DNA from: RBG-13-43-22 sp040755035
GTDB taxonomy: Bacteria > Desulfobacterota > RBG-13-43-22
Length of the DNA: 29,422 nt
NCBI GenBank assembly: GCA_040755035.1
Contig: JBFMBU010000104.1
Span: 1-29,422, forward strand
Reading direction: 5' to 3'
The translations under genes were made by a program, and so were the position numbers. Below the pieces are notes generated by a model. The model had not been told where the DNA came from. It saw only the letters and a program-made list of their open reading frames with translations, and made no database searches. Shown here in pieces: positions 22,021 to 29,422 of the stretch (position 1 is the stretch's first letter; every line of letters starts with the position of its first letter).

Positions 22021-23178
22021 ATGGGGTTGATCGGTAGAATCTTAATCATTTTTCTGGCAATAATATTTTGGGGAAACGGCTTCATCATCCCGACCCCCCA
22101 AGTTGGGGGGGTGTTTGCGGCACAACAGGAGGAGGGTCTCGGCCAGGGAGAATACTCCGGTCCTTATTGGCCGACCAAGGATTGGCGGTCCTGCAAACCG
22201 GAAGCCGTAGGGATGAATTCGGAAAAGCTGAGGCAAGCTATCGAATACGCTGCCACACCGCGATTCAAAACAGAGGGACTGGTAATTATCCGGAAGGGAT
22301 ACGTTGTCGGAGAGGGTTATTTTGGAAAATTCAAAATGGATTCCACCCATTCCAGCCACTCCATGGCCAAAAGCTTCACCAGCACCCTGATCGGCATAGC
22401 TATTGATAAGGGACTGATCAAAGGAATCGATGAGAAATTATGCCTATATTATCCGGAATGGGACTGCGAGAATAGGGGCGATTTCCGGAGCCGCATTACC
22501 ATCCGCCATGCCCTGACCCTGACTACGGGACTGGAATGGCAGGAGAACTGGGTTCGTATGGATCCGGAGACCAACGATGCCCTGAAAATGGGGATGAGCG
22601 GTCGATACATTAAGTATATGACCGAAAGGAAAGGTTTGTATGAGCCCGGGGAGCGCTTTGTCTATTCTACCGGTGATCCCATGCTATTGTCCGGTGTTCT
22701 TCAAAAGGCGACCGGAAAGACGGCTTTTGAATTCGCCCAGCAGAACCTTTTTCAACCGCTAAATATTACCAAAGTCAGGTGGGAAGGAGATAAGGAGGGT
22801 TTTACTGCAACCGCCTGGGGTTTGCATACCACGGTCCGGGACTTTGCTAAATTCGGTTATCTGTTTCTGAATAAAGGGGTCTGGGAAGAAAAAGAGGTGG
22901 TGTCAAAAGGATGGGTGGAGAAAGCTACCCAAAACGATTCCAGTGTCCGGATGTGGAATGCCTATGGATACCTCTGGCATGTGAATTTGCCCCTCCGTCT
23001 CAGGGACTTTTCCGGCGTTCTTCCCCAAGACGGATTTATGGCCGAAGGAATTCTGGGGCAGAATATTTTTATCATCCCCTCCAAAGAAATAGTCGTTGTC
23101 CGGGTGGCCAATCAGATTGGCGGGAATTTGGACCTGGTTCACTTCCTGACCCTGATCATAAAAGCCATAGAAAAATAG
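22021..23178 (+). CDS. Exported serine hydrolase, beta-lactamase class C fold
   Basis: A 385-residue protein with a signal peptide (basic RIL, hydrophobic ILIIFLAIIFWG, cleavage near VFAAQ), so probably periplasmic. Serine hydrolase motif SMAK gives Ser114 and Lys117. The second motif reads YST (Tyr215) where class C relatives have Y-x-N. The C-terminal segment GILGQNIFIIPSKEIVVVRVANQ matches the conserved last strand of the family. N-terminal YWPTKDWRSCKPEAVGM is typical of NylB/esterase-like members. These enzymes cleave esters, amides or small oligomers; one that releases an acid outside the cytoplasm would suit a locus with two solute-binding proteins and a CoA ligase, which is inference. 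I rejected the longer frame from 21949. Confidence 0.87.
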   Translation: MGLIGRILIIFLAIIFWGNGFIIPTPQVGGVFAAQQEEGLGQGEYSGPYWPTKDWRSCKPEAVGMNSEKLRQAIEYAATPRFKTEGLVIIRKGYVVGEGYFGKFKMDSTHSSHSMAKSFTSTLIGIAIDKGLIKGIDEKLCLYYPEWDCENRGDFRSRITIRHALTLTTGLEWQENWVRMDPETNDALKMGMSGRYIKYMTERKGLYEPGERFVYSTGDPMLLSGVLQKATGKTAFEFAQQNLFQPLNITKVRWEGDKEGFTATAWGLHTTVRDFAKFGYLFLNKGVWEEKEVVSKGWVEKATQNDSSVRMWNAYGYLWHVNLPLRLRDFSGVLPQDGFMAEGILGQNIFIIPSKEIVVVRVANQIGGNLDLVHFLTLIIKAIEK

Positions 23179-23224
23179 GAAATTTTTCTATTAAAAGACA
23201 TTTCCATCGACCTTTCAAAAAAAA

Positions 23225-23253
23225 TTGATTATTTATTCCATCCATTTTATAAA
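23225..23253 (+). promoter_or_regulatory. Possible sigma70-type promoter upstream of the ThDP enzyme
   Basis: TTGATT (23225-23230), a 17-nt spacer and TATAAA (23248-23253) lie in the A/T-rich gap after the serine hydrolase, about 30 nt upstream of the next start codon. It matches the consensus at 4/6 and 5/6 positions. A/T-rich DNA gives such matches by chance, so this is only a candidate. Confidence 0.4.
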
Positions 23254-23283
23254 TCAAGAAAAAAATTATTAAAGGAGCGCATG

Positions 23284-24951
23284 ATGAAAGTTGGAGACAA
23301 ATTGGCGGAGTTATTGGCAAGCAACGGTGTCCGATACGTTTATGGTGTCCCCGGGGGGCAATCACTTCCCCTGTACGAAGGAATTAGAAAACTTCAGGAT
23401 AAAATAGAGCATGTGCTGATGCGGGATGAGCGCAGCGCCGGTTACGCGGCCGATGCCTATGCCCGTCTTACCGGACGGGCCGGTGTCTGTGATGCTACCG
23501 TCGGCCCGGGGGCGACCAACCTGGTTTCCCCGCTGGCCGAAGCCTATTGTTCTTCCATTCCCCTTCTGGCCATTCTCTCCGATATCCCCAGGTCCTGGGA
23601 ACACCGCCGGGTAAGGGGCAACGCCTCGCAGGGGGTACAACAACTCGATATATTCAAAACGGTCAGCAAATGGCAGGCGACCGTGACCGATCCGCGGATG
23701 CTGGAGGATACCTTAGATACGGCCTTTCGGGTGGCCACTACCGGTAAACCGGGTCCTGTGGTCCTGTCCATACCGGTGGATATCGGAACGGCTGATTTTT
23801 CATTTAAAGAAAGAGCCCAGGTTCGGGAAGGTGCGATTTTCCCCCGTTTTCGCAGTGCTCCGGACCCGGGAGACGTGGAACAGGCGGTGCAAAAGCTGGT
23901 CCAGGCCAGGAAACCGGTGCTGGTCGTCGGCGGCGGCGCCCATATATCCGGGGCCGGGGACCAGGTCCGGAAGCTGACCGACTTATTAGGAGCCCCTCTT
24001 TTAACGACCATATCCGGGAAAGGGATCATTGCTGAAAACCATCCCCGGGCCTTCGGGGTGACCGGGGTTTTTGGAAACGCCGTGGCCGGAGAGATCCTGC
24101 AGCAGGCGGACCTGGTTTTTTTTATCGGCAGCAAGATCGGGGAATTGACCACTTTCGGGTTCCGGATCCCCTCTAAAACCACGGATGTTATTCATCTCGA
24201 TTCGGACCCGGAGGAAATCGGAAGAAATTATCCGGCCAGTTTCCCCCTTCTGGCCGACGCCCGCCTGGGGCTGGAGGCCGTCCTTGCTTCCCTGACCGGG
24301 AAAAAATTCAGCCCTGAATGGGATTTTGACGCCTTGAAGAAAAAGCAACAGCAATGGTATGAGGAAAAATATTCTCCGGCTCCAGCCGATCAGCCGATCA
24401 AACCTCAAGCGGTAATGGAGGTTCTGAATCAGGCGCTGACAGAAAAAGATATGGTGGTTTGTGATGCCAGTTTATCCTCCGGCTGGGCCGCCGCCTATCT
24501 AAAACTAACCCCGGCCGGACACCGGTTCATTGCCCCACGGGGGTTGGCCGGTATCGGCTGGGGAGCCCCGGCCGCCGTCGGGGCCGCTCTGGCTGGGAAG
24601 CGGCAATCAAGAGTGGTCACCATCGCCGGAGATGGTGGATTCAGCTATTCGGTGCAGGAACTCGAAGTCATGAAGCGGTTAAAACTCCCGGTGGTTATTC
24701 TGGTGCTCAATAATAATGTTCTGGGCTGGATCAAGCACGCTCAGAAATTCGGATATGAGGAAAAGTATATCTCCACCGACTTTTCTCAGGTAGATTTTGC
24801 TACTGTGGCCAAAGGATTCGGGGCCGGGGGATACACGGTCCATACCGTGGGGGAACTGAAGGATTGTCTGGAACAGGAGAAATCCCCACAGGGACCGGTA
24901 GTTATCGATGTTATGGTCGATCAATGGGAGTCGCCGGTTCTCAGACCGTAA
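23284..24951 (+). CDS. Thiamine-diphosphate-dependent enzyme, acetolactate-synthase-like
   Basis: A 555-residue ThDP enzyme of the acetolactate synthase / 2-hydroxyacyl-CoA lyase / oxalyl-CoA decarboxylase superfamily. Two adjacent ATGs (23281, 23284); AAGGAG at 23272-23277 is better spaced for the second. The PYR domain contains GVPGG and catalytic Glu49 in MRDERSAGYAADAYARLTG; the central domain VLVVGGGAHISGAG; the PP domain GDGGFSYSVQELEVMKRL with NNN about 24 residues on (GDG at about 449-451), the ThDP-Mg motif. It could decarboxylate a 2-oxo acid, cleave a 2-hydroxyacyl-CoA, or hydrolyse a dione; the sequence alone does not separate these. The presence of CoA enzymes nearby favours a C-C cleaving step on a CoA intermediate. 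Confidence 0.9.
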   Translation: MKVGDKLAELLASNGVRYVYGVPGGQSLPLYEGIRKLQDKIEHVLMRDERSAGYAADAYARLTGRAGVCDATVGPGATNLVSPLAEAYCSSIPLLAILSDIPRSWEHRRVRGNASQGVQQLDIFKTVSKWQATVTDPRMLEDTLDTAFRVATTGKPGPVVLSIPVDIGTADFSFKERAQVREGAIFPRFRSAPDPGDVEQAVQKLVQARKPVLVVGGGAHISGAGDQVRKLTDLLGAPLLTTISGKGIIAENHPRAFGVTGVFGNAVAGEILQQADLVFFIGSKIGELTTFGFRIPSKTTDVIHLDSDPEEIGRNYPASFPLLADARLGLEAVLASLTGKKFSPEWDFDALKKKQQQWYEEKYSPAPADQPIKPQAVMEVLNQALTEKDMVVCDASLSSGWAAAYLKLTPAGHRFIAPRGLAGIGWGAPAAVGAALAGKRQSRVVTIAGDGGFSYSVQELEVMKRLKLPVVILVLNNNVLGWIKHAQKFGYEEKYISTDFSQVDFATVAKGFGAGGYTVHTVGELKDCLEQEKSPQGPVVIDVMVDQWESPVLRP

Positions 24952-25094
24952 TCAAAAGGGCATGAAATGCAGGCGGAAAAATATTTTCTTTCGTTTCTCG
25001 TTTCTGGTTCCTTGTTTTTTGTTAGACCAGTAGTTAACCACCGGCCAACCAGCAACGAGCAAACGGTGATAAGAAATACAAAGGAGATTAGTGA

Positions 25095-25922
25095 ATGGCT
25101 GAAAAGAAGTTGAGCGGAAAAGTGGCTGTGATAACCGGCGGGGCCCGCGGATTGGGCCGGGGCTATGCCCTTCGTCTGGCCGGATTAGGTGCGAATATCG
25201 CTGTTGTAGACCGGAATCTCCATTCAGCGGATGTCTATGAATTCGAAAAGGAACAGATGTCCGCACCGACGGTCATGGAGGAATGCCAGGCCCTGGGGGT
25301 AAAATCGATCGGGTTGGAGGTGGATCTGACCGACCGGGGAGCCGCGGAGAAAATGACAGCGGAGGTGGTCCAAGAAATGGGACGGATTGATATCGTGGTT
25401 TGCAATGCCGGTGGGGGCACAGTGGCCTTCGCTGATGAGCGTGAACCCGGCGAAACCGGCGATCTGGGACTGACCGGGACTCCGGCGGTTTGCCCGGAGC
25501 CGATGCTGACCCGGGTGCTTAACAATAACCTGATGACCTGTATGTATACCTGCATGGCCGTTGCCCCTTACATGAAAGAACAACGGTCTGGAAAAATCGT
25601 CACCGTATCTTCCACGGCCGGTATTCAGGCTTCGGCCGGATATCACCCCTATGGGACGGCCAAAGCGGCTATTATTCATTATACCCGGGCTCTGGCCCAG
25701 GAACTCGGGCCGTTTAATATCAATGTTAACTGCATTGCCCCGGATATCATTCGTACCGGAAGGCTCGGCGACCGAAGCAAAATGGCCAAATTGATCCCCT
25801 TAAGAAGAGAAGGGACGGTTGAGGATTGTGCCAAGGTGGTAGAATTTCTGGTCACCGATCTTTCCGATTATATAACCGGGAAAACGATCATTATCGATGG
25901 AGGACGCTGTGAACATCGGTAA
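25095..25922 (+). CDS. Short-chain dehydrogenase/reductase (SDR)
   Basis: Classical NAD(P)-dependent SDR, 275 residues: TGGARGLG (14-21), acidic VVDRN after beta-2 (37-41, suggesting NAD preference), NAG (104-106), and catalytic Ser173, Tyr186 and Lys190 in the YGTAK motif. The C-terminal part DYITGKTIIIDGG is typical. A loop at about 111-134 (EREPGETGDLGLTGTPAVCPEP) is longer than usual and could shape the substrate site. AAGGAG (25082-25087) precedes the ATG. Likely oxidises or reduces a hydroxyl/keto group of a pathway intermediate, for example a hydroxyacyl-CoA. Confidence 0.93.
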   Translation: MAEKKLSGKVAVITGGARGLGRGYALRLAGLGANIAVVDRNLHSADVYEFEKEQMSAPTVMEECQALGVKSIGLEVDLTDRGAAEKMTAEVVQEMGRIDIVVCNAGGGTVAFADEREPGETGDLGLTGTPAVCPEPMLTRVLNNNLMTCMYTCMAVAPYMKEQRSGKIVTVSSTAGIQASAGYHPYGTAKAAIIHYTRALAQELGPFNINVNCIAPDIIRTGRLGDRSKMAKLIPLRREGTVEDCAKVVEFLVTDLSDYITGKTIIIDGGRCEHR

Positions 25923-26030
25923 TCCTTTTTAAAATCGCAGGGTCGCGCTGCAACTCCCCTGTGAAAAAGTCAAGAAAAAACAGACCCTCTTGCTAGATCC
26001 TGACAAGAGATTTCATCCGGAGGTAACCAG

Positions 26031-27185
26031 ATGGCCAGAAGGGTACTGAGGACAAAACTGTGTGAGATCCTGGGCATCGAATATCCGATTCTCAGCGCCG
26101 GGATGGGACCAAGCCTCATCGGAGAAAAAACCGGGGCCCCGGTGGAGTTGGTAGTAGCCGTTTCCGAAGCCGGGGGACTTGGTGTTTTGGGTGCAGCCGG
26201 ATTTACCGTAGATGAACTGCGGGAAGAGGTCCGCCGGATTAAAAAAATGACGAATAAACCCTTTGGTGTGGATTTGCTTTTACCCAGCCAGATCGTTGAG
26301 GCCGGGGATCAGGAATCCCAAGGGCCGTTGGAGACAGCACTGAGTGAGGTGATTAAGGGTCTGCCCAAGACCCATTACGACTGGATCATGAAGATCAAGG
26401 AGGAAATGGGGCTGCCCGATATCGAGGCTAAAGTTCTGGGAGGCAGCACCACTTCCCGCCCCCATGCTTCCATCAGGGTTTGCATCGAGGAGGGCGTTCC
26501 CCTTTTCTGCTCCGGTCTTGGTAATCCCGCTTTTATGGTAAAAGAGGCCCATGCCGCCGGCATGAAGGTCCTGGGAATTTCCGGTAACACCAAAAACGCC
26601 CGAAGGATCGCCCAGGGAGGGGCCGATCTGGTTGTGGCCCAGGGACATGAGGGTGGAGGTCACACCGGGAGAATCGGGTCCATGGCCTTATGGCCCCAGG
26701 CGGTGGATGCCTGTGCCCCGACACCGGTCCTGGCCGCGGGCGGTATCGGTGATGGCCGGGGCCTGGCAGCCGCCCTGGCCATAGGCTGTGTGGGGGTCTG
26801 GGTAGGGACCCGATTCCTGGCTACGGTCGAAGGGGGGGCCCTGCCCATTCAAAAAGAAACGATCCTGGAAGCCACCGATGAAGACACCCGAAGGTCTTAT
26901 CTCTACACCGGGAAGACCTCCCGGACCATTGCCAACCGCCTTCATGATCTCTGGGAACAATCGGGGTTAGAGCCTTTACCTTTTCCTATTCAGGTTCTAT
27001 TTGCCTCGGCCATGGCGGAAATGTTCAACAAGGCGGAAAAGAAAGAATTCATGGGACCCTTTTCCGGACAGGTGGCCGGAATGATTAGCGAGATTAAACC
27101 GGCGGCAAGAATCGTGGAAGATATGGTGGAAGAGGCGGTGGAGGTTTTAACCCGAAAGCTTCCGGAAACAGTGGTTGCCAAATAA
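26031..27185 (+). CDS. Nitronate-monooxygenase-like / FabK-like FMN flavoprotein
   Basis: A 384-residue TIM-barrel flavoprotein of the nitronate monooxygenase (2-nitropropane dioxygenase) family. Visible: the N-terminal YPILSAGMG, SEAGGLGVLGAAG (45-57), VVAQGHEGGGHTGRIGS with the family His211, PVLAAGGIGDGRG (232-244) and GVWVGTRFLAT (255-265), which bind FMN phosphate. Beyond nitronate oxidation, relatives include the enoyl-ACP reductase FabK and an actinobacterial steroid-catabolism enzyme (IpdC) acting on CoA thioesters. In this neighbourhood a CoA-thioester redox role is more likely than nitronate detoxification, but that is inference. GGAGGT precedes the ATG. Confidence 0.88.
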   Translation: MARRVLRTKLCEILGIEYPILSAGMGPSLIGEKTGAPVELVVAVSEAGGLGVLGAAGFTVDELREEVRRIKKMTNKPFGVDLLLPSQIVEAGDQESQGPLETALSEVIKGLPKTHYDWIMKIKEEMGLPDIEAKVLGGSTTSRPHASIRVCIEEGVPLFCSGLGNPAFMVKEAHAAGMKVLGISGNTKNARRIAQGGADLVVAQGHEGGGHTGRIGSMALWPQAVDACAPTPVLAAGGIGDGRGLAAALAIGCVGVWVGTRFLATVEGGALPIQKETILEATDEDTRRSYLYTGKTSRTIANRLHDLWEQSGLEPLPFPIQVLFASAMAEMFNKAEKKEFMGPFSGQVAGMISEIKPAARIVEDMVEEAVEVLTRKLPETVVAK

Positions 27186-27337
27186 ACCATACAGTATTAG
27201 GCTGAAGACTGAAGACTGAAGAAAAATCTTTTTGTTAAGTCTTATATAATTTTGGTTTTTCCTTCAACCTTCGCTCTTCAGTCTATCCACCTTTCTTGAT
27301 ATTTAAAATTCTAATGGAATTAGGAGGCCTATAGTAA
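27186..27337. repeat. Intergenic inverted repeat (GACTGAAG type)
   Basis: Tandem GACTGAA units (27206-27222) are followed about 50 nt on by their complement; AGACTGAAGA (27213-27222) pairs perfectly with TCTTCAGTCT (27275-27284). It is of the same kind as the GAAGACCG inverted repeat at 4724-4790. A TATAAT at 27245-27250 lacks a -35. AGGAGG (27322-27327) precedes the next start. Confidence 0.65.
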
Positions 27338-27592
27338 ATGAGTGACAATGGAAAACGGGTGGAGGTCAAGGCCCCCATGTCCGGGGTGTTTTACCGAAAA
27401 TCCGGACCGGAAGCGGCTCCCTATGTGGAAATCGGTGACCGGGTCATTAAAAAACAGATTCTGGCTTTGTTGGAGACCATGAAGGTTTTTCAAAAGATAA
27501 AATCCCCGGTTGACGGGACGATACTCGAGATTATCGCTGAAAATGAGAAACCCTTGAAGGATGGTGATCTCATGTTTGTGATAGAAATTTAA
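27338..27592 (+). CDS. Stand-alone biotinyl (AccB-like) carrier domain
   Basis: An 84-residue single-domain biotin/lipoyl attachment protein. It begins KAPMSGVFYRKSGPEAAPYVEIGD and ends DGDLMFVIEI, the AccB-type biotinyl barrel. The attachment site reads ETMKV with Lys49, differing from the usual EAMKM. It has no N-terminal domain or Pro/Ala linker, so it is a minimal carrier that probably shuttles carboxybiotin between a biotin carboxylase (not in this window) and the carboxyltransferase encoded next. Lipoylation is less likely given the AccB-like framework and the carboxyltransferase neighbour. Confidence 0.9.
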   Translation: MSDNGKRVEVKAPMSGVFYRKSGPEAAPYVEIGDRVIKKQILALLETMKVFQKIKSPVDGTILEIIAENEKPLKDGDLMFVIEI

Positions 27593-27707
27593 ATTAAAAA
27601 TGGGTTAAAGGTTTAAGGATTATCAGGATGAAGTCTTAGTACTTGTTTAAGGGTGTTACCTTAAACCTTAGACCTCGAACCTTAACCTTTTTTATAAGGA
27701 GCTACTT
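27593..27707. repeat. Intergenic 7-bp-module inverted repeat
   Basis: AAGGTTTAAGG (27608-27618) is perfectly complementary to CCTTAAACCTT (27659-27669), with additional CCTTAGACC and ACCTTAACC units behind it. These are the AAGGTWW-type units seen after dppB and dppC. AAGGAG (27697-27702) serves the carboxyltransferase gene. Confidence 0.65.
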
Positions 27708-29258
27708 ATGGGCGAGTGGATGGACAGCTATCTGAAACGGCTTGCCAAGAACCGGGAAGAGAATCAGATGGGCGGAGGGCCGGATCGTATCGCGGTTCAA
27801 CACGGTTTGGGCAAACTTACTGCCCGGGAAAGGATCCAGAGGCTGTTGGATCCGGACAGTTTTGAAGAGTTGGGTTCTTTGGTTAGAGATCCCTATAACA
27901 GCAAGGTATCGAATCCGAAGGCCAGTCCTGCCGATGGGGTGGTTATGGGTATCGGGAAAATTAACGGTCGACTGACCGCCCTTTATTCTCTGGATTTTAC
28001 GGTAATGTCCGGATCTATCGGGGATCAGGGGGTCTGGAAAATCGCCGAACTGGTTCAAATAGCGGGGCAGGAAAAAATTCCACTGATCGGGATCATTGAT
28101 TCGGCCGGTTCACGATTATCTTTCAAGGGTGGAATGCTCGGACTGAACGGCTTGGGCCGTCTGATCAGAAACTACAGTCTCTATTCCGGCATCATTCCCC
28201 AAATCACCCTGCTCCTGGGACCTTGTACCGGTCCTTTCAGTCAAATCGCAGCGTTGTCCGATTTTCTGATTATGAATCAAAGAACGGGCTTTTTATGGCT
28301 GGGGGGAGCAATAGAGTCGGAAGACGCGGGTTCCGCCGAATTTCATATGGTTAAGGCCGGCCAGTGCGATCTAATAGCCGACAGTGATGAAGAAGCCCTC
28401 GAGTTGGCCCAAAAAATTCTTGGCTTCATTCCCCAGAACTGCTGGGAAAAACCGACTCCCGTAAAATCCTCCGATGATCCGAAACGAAGGGAAGAAGCCC
28501 TCCTGGAGGTCATGCCGAATAACCCGAAGTTTACCTATGATATGCATGAAGTGATTGAGTTGATCTCGGACAACGGGGAATTTTTTGAAATAAAAGCAGA
28601 CTTCGCCCCTAACCTGATCATCGGATTCGCCCGATTCGACGGCCTGGTCACCGGTATCGCCGCCAGCAATCCGGACGAACTGAGCGGAATCATGGAACCC
28701 GATTCCTCTGATAAATATGACAAATTCATGATGTTCTTAGACGCCTTTACTATTCCGCTCCTGACTATTTCCGATACCACGGCCTATCCCCCGGGGGATA
28801 AATGGGAACGAATGGGTGTCATCCGACATGGAGCCAAAAACCTTCATGGCTACAGCCATCTGACCAATCCCAAGGTCACCCTGGTCTTGAGGCGTTCTTA
28901 CGGCGGGTCCAACATTACCATGGGTTGCAGCAAGATGGGACCCGATTTCATTTTCGGCTGGCCTACGACCGAGTTCGCTCCCACCGGGCCGGAGGCAATC
29001 GTCCAGGCCATTTTCAACAAGGAGCTGGCCAAGGCCAGGGAAGAGGGAAAATACGAAGAGCTCTATAATGCCTTGCTTATTCCCCTCAAGGAACAATTCA
29101 GTGTCATGAACATGGGGCGGGCCTTTACCACTTATTACACGGTTCATGAGGTTATTGACCCCAGAGACACCCGCATTCATATTATCAAGGCCCTTCATGC
29201 CGCAGCCAACAAGACGGAAGAACTTCCGGATAAAAAACGCTTTATTAAACCGGCTTAA
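27708..29258 (+). CDS. Acyl-CoA carboxyltransferase (PccB/MccB-like), divergent
   Basis: A 516-residue carboxyltransferase with the usual tandem crotonase-like halves: LTARERIQRLLD (37-48), GIIDSAGSRLS (128-138), GPCTGPFSQIAALSDFLIM (171-189), then in the second half RRSYGGSNITMG and FGWPTTEFAPTGPEAIVQAIF. It would transfer CO2 between carboxybiotin and an acyl-CoA (carboxylase), or the reverse (decarboxylase). Oxyanion segments deviate from the PccB consensus: DSGGAR reads DSAGSR, and GPCAGG reads GPCTGP. Acyl specificity therefore cannot be transferred from known PccB, MccB or GcdA. It lies directly after the biotinyl carrier and before a second carboxyltransferase start. Confidence 0.92.
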   Translation: MGEWMDSYLKRLAKNREENQMGGGPDRIAVQHGLGKLTARERIQRLLDPDSFEELGSLVRDPYNSKVSNPKASPADGVVMGIGKINGRLTALYSLDFTVMSGSIGDQGVWKIAELVQIAGQEKIPLIGIIDSAGSRLSFKGGMLGLNGLGRLIRNYSLYSGIIPQITLLLGPCTGPFSQIAALSDFLIMNQRTGFLWLGGAIESEDAGSAEFHMVKAGQCDLIADSDEEALELAQKILGFIPQNCWEKPTPVKSSDDPKRREEALLEVMPNNPKFTYDMHEVIELISDNGEFFEIKADFAPNLIIGFARFDGLVTGIAASNPDELSGIMEPDSSDKYDKFMMFLDAFTIPLLTISDTTAYPPGDKWERMGVIRHGAKNLHGYSHLTNPKVTLVLRRSYGGSNITMGCSKMGPDFIFGWPTTEFAPTGPEAIVQAIFNKELAKAREEGKYEELYNALLIPLKEQFSVMNMGRAFTTYYTVHEVIDPRDTRIHIIKALHAAANKTEELPDKKRFIKPA

Positions 29259-29329
29259 TGCCACTCCCACTCCTGCCCACCCCCCTTGAGGGGGAGGGTG
29301 AGGGAGGGGGGGATGATTGGAGTTATGAC
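29259..29329. repeat. Short GC-skewed inverted sequence between the carboxyltransferase genes
   Basis: CACCCCCCTTGAGGGGGAGGGTG (about 29278-29300) is a near-palindrome continuing into GAGGGAGGGGGG. A fragment of a similar CTCACCCTCC element is found near 21831. GGAG at 29319-29322 is the likely ribosome-binding site of the next gene. Confidence 0.5.
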
Positions 29330-29422
29330 ATGGGAGAACGGATGCAGGAAGCGATCAGACGCTATCGGGATATCCAGGAGAAAAACCTCATTGGCGGCGG
29401 TCCCGACCAGATCAAGCGACAG
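29330..29422 (+). CDS. Second carboxyltransferase, N-terminal fragment (3' truncated by window)
   Basis: Only 31 codons are present. The peptide begins MGERMQEAIRRYRDI and continues to GGGPDQIKRQ, aligning with the start of the preceding carboxyltransferase (MGEWMDSYLKR ... GGGPDRIAVQ), so it is almost certainly a paralogous carboxyltransferase subunit. Start ATG 29330 was chosen because it gives this alignment; the ATGs at 29313 and 29325 are in another frame. Whether the gene is complete cannot be seen. Confidence 0.75.
   Translation, partial: MGERMQEAIRRYRDIQEKNLIGGGPDQIKRQ

Noticed and set aside
26031..27185. True nitronate monooxygenase for nitroalkane detoxification
   Set aside because: Family membership is clear, but nothing nearby concerns nitro compounds; the family includes enoyl reductases and CoA-ester enzymes, so I kept the neutral name.
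27338..29422. Na+-pumping glutaconyl- or methylmalonyl-CoA decarboxylase
   Set aside because: Carrier plus carboxyltransferase would fit, but no membrane beta subunit is seen in the window, the carrier lacks a Pro/Ala linker, and the carboxyltransferase motifs are divergent; undecided without downstream sequence.

Overview
This 29.4 kb window is a single co-directional (all + strand) accessory-type catabolic locus with about 21 protein genes, the first and last of which are cut by the window edges. The gene content suggests an anaerobic or facultatively anaerobic Deltaproteobacterium (Desulfobacterota): a Dpp/Opp-type ABC importer, an Fe-S 2,4-dienoyl-CoA-reductase-like flavoenzyme, CoA-thioester enzymes and a biotin-dependent carboxyltransferase set. 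Gaps filled with short inverted-repeat elements fit this too. The assignment rests on gene style and repeat style only; there is no rRNA or other marker.

Region 1 (1-12759) is uptake. It holds a complete Dpp/Opp transporter core apart from the missing N-terminus of the first permease: DppB, DppC, DppD, DppF. Two closely related family-5 substrate-binding proteins follow, both with the same unusual charged coiled-coil insertion. Between the two binding proteins lie an 800-residue DUF362 protein carrying a perfect EF-hand-like loop and an alpha/beta hydrolase whose nucleophile position is alanine.

Region 2 (12958-25922) is CoA-thioester chemistry. In order: an acyl-CoA dehydrogenase with Asp at the usual Glu position, an old-yellow-enzyme/FAD dienoyl-CoA-reductase-like protein, an enoyl-CoA hydratase-family protein, an AMP-forming acyl-CoA ligase, an aminoglycoside-phosphotransferase-like kinase, an SCPx-type thiolase, an exported serine hydrolase, a ThDP-dependent enzyme and a short-chain dehydrogenase. 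Ligase, SDR, APH-like kinase and unusual acyl-CoA dehydrogenase together recall the phosphorylation-dependent 4-hydroxyacyl-CoA pathway of the Pseudomonas lva operon and of mammalian ACAD10/11. I propose this as the main hypothesis to test.

Region 3 (26031-29422) holds a nitronate-monooxygenase-like flavoprotein, a stand-alone biotinyl carrier domain, a divergent acyl-CoA carboxyltransferase and the start of a second carboxyltransferase. A likely reading of the whole: an imported acid, or a precursor cut outside the cytoplasm, is activated to its CoA ester and then reduced, oxidised, hydrated, possibly phosphorylated, cleaved by thiolase, and carboxylated. The substrate cannot be named from the sequence.

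Non-coding DNA is striking. Most gaps over about 70 bp contain inverted-repeat or 7-bp-periodic elements. These include a pair of inverted two-module 7-bp arrays flanking dppC, 28-nt hairpin modules with compensatory changes, an exact 28-nt inverted pair 7.6 kb apart, and a 15-nt terminal-inverted-repeat unit. I see no tRNA, rRNA, CRISPR array, transposase or integrase.
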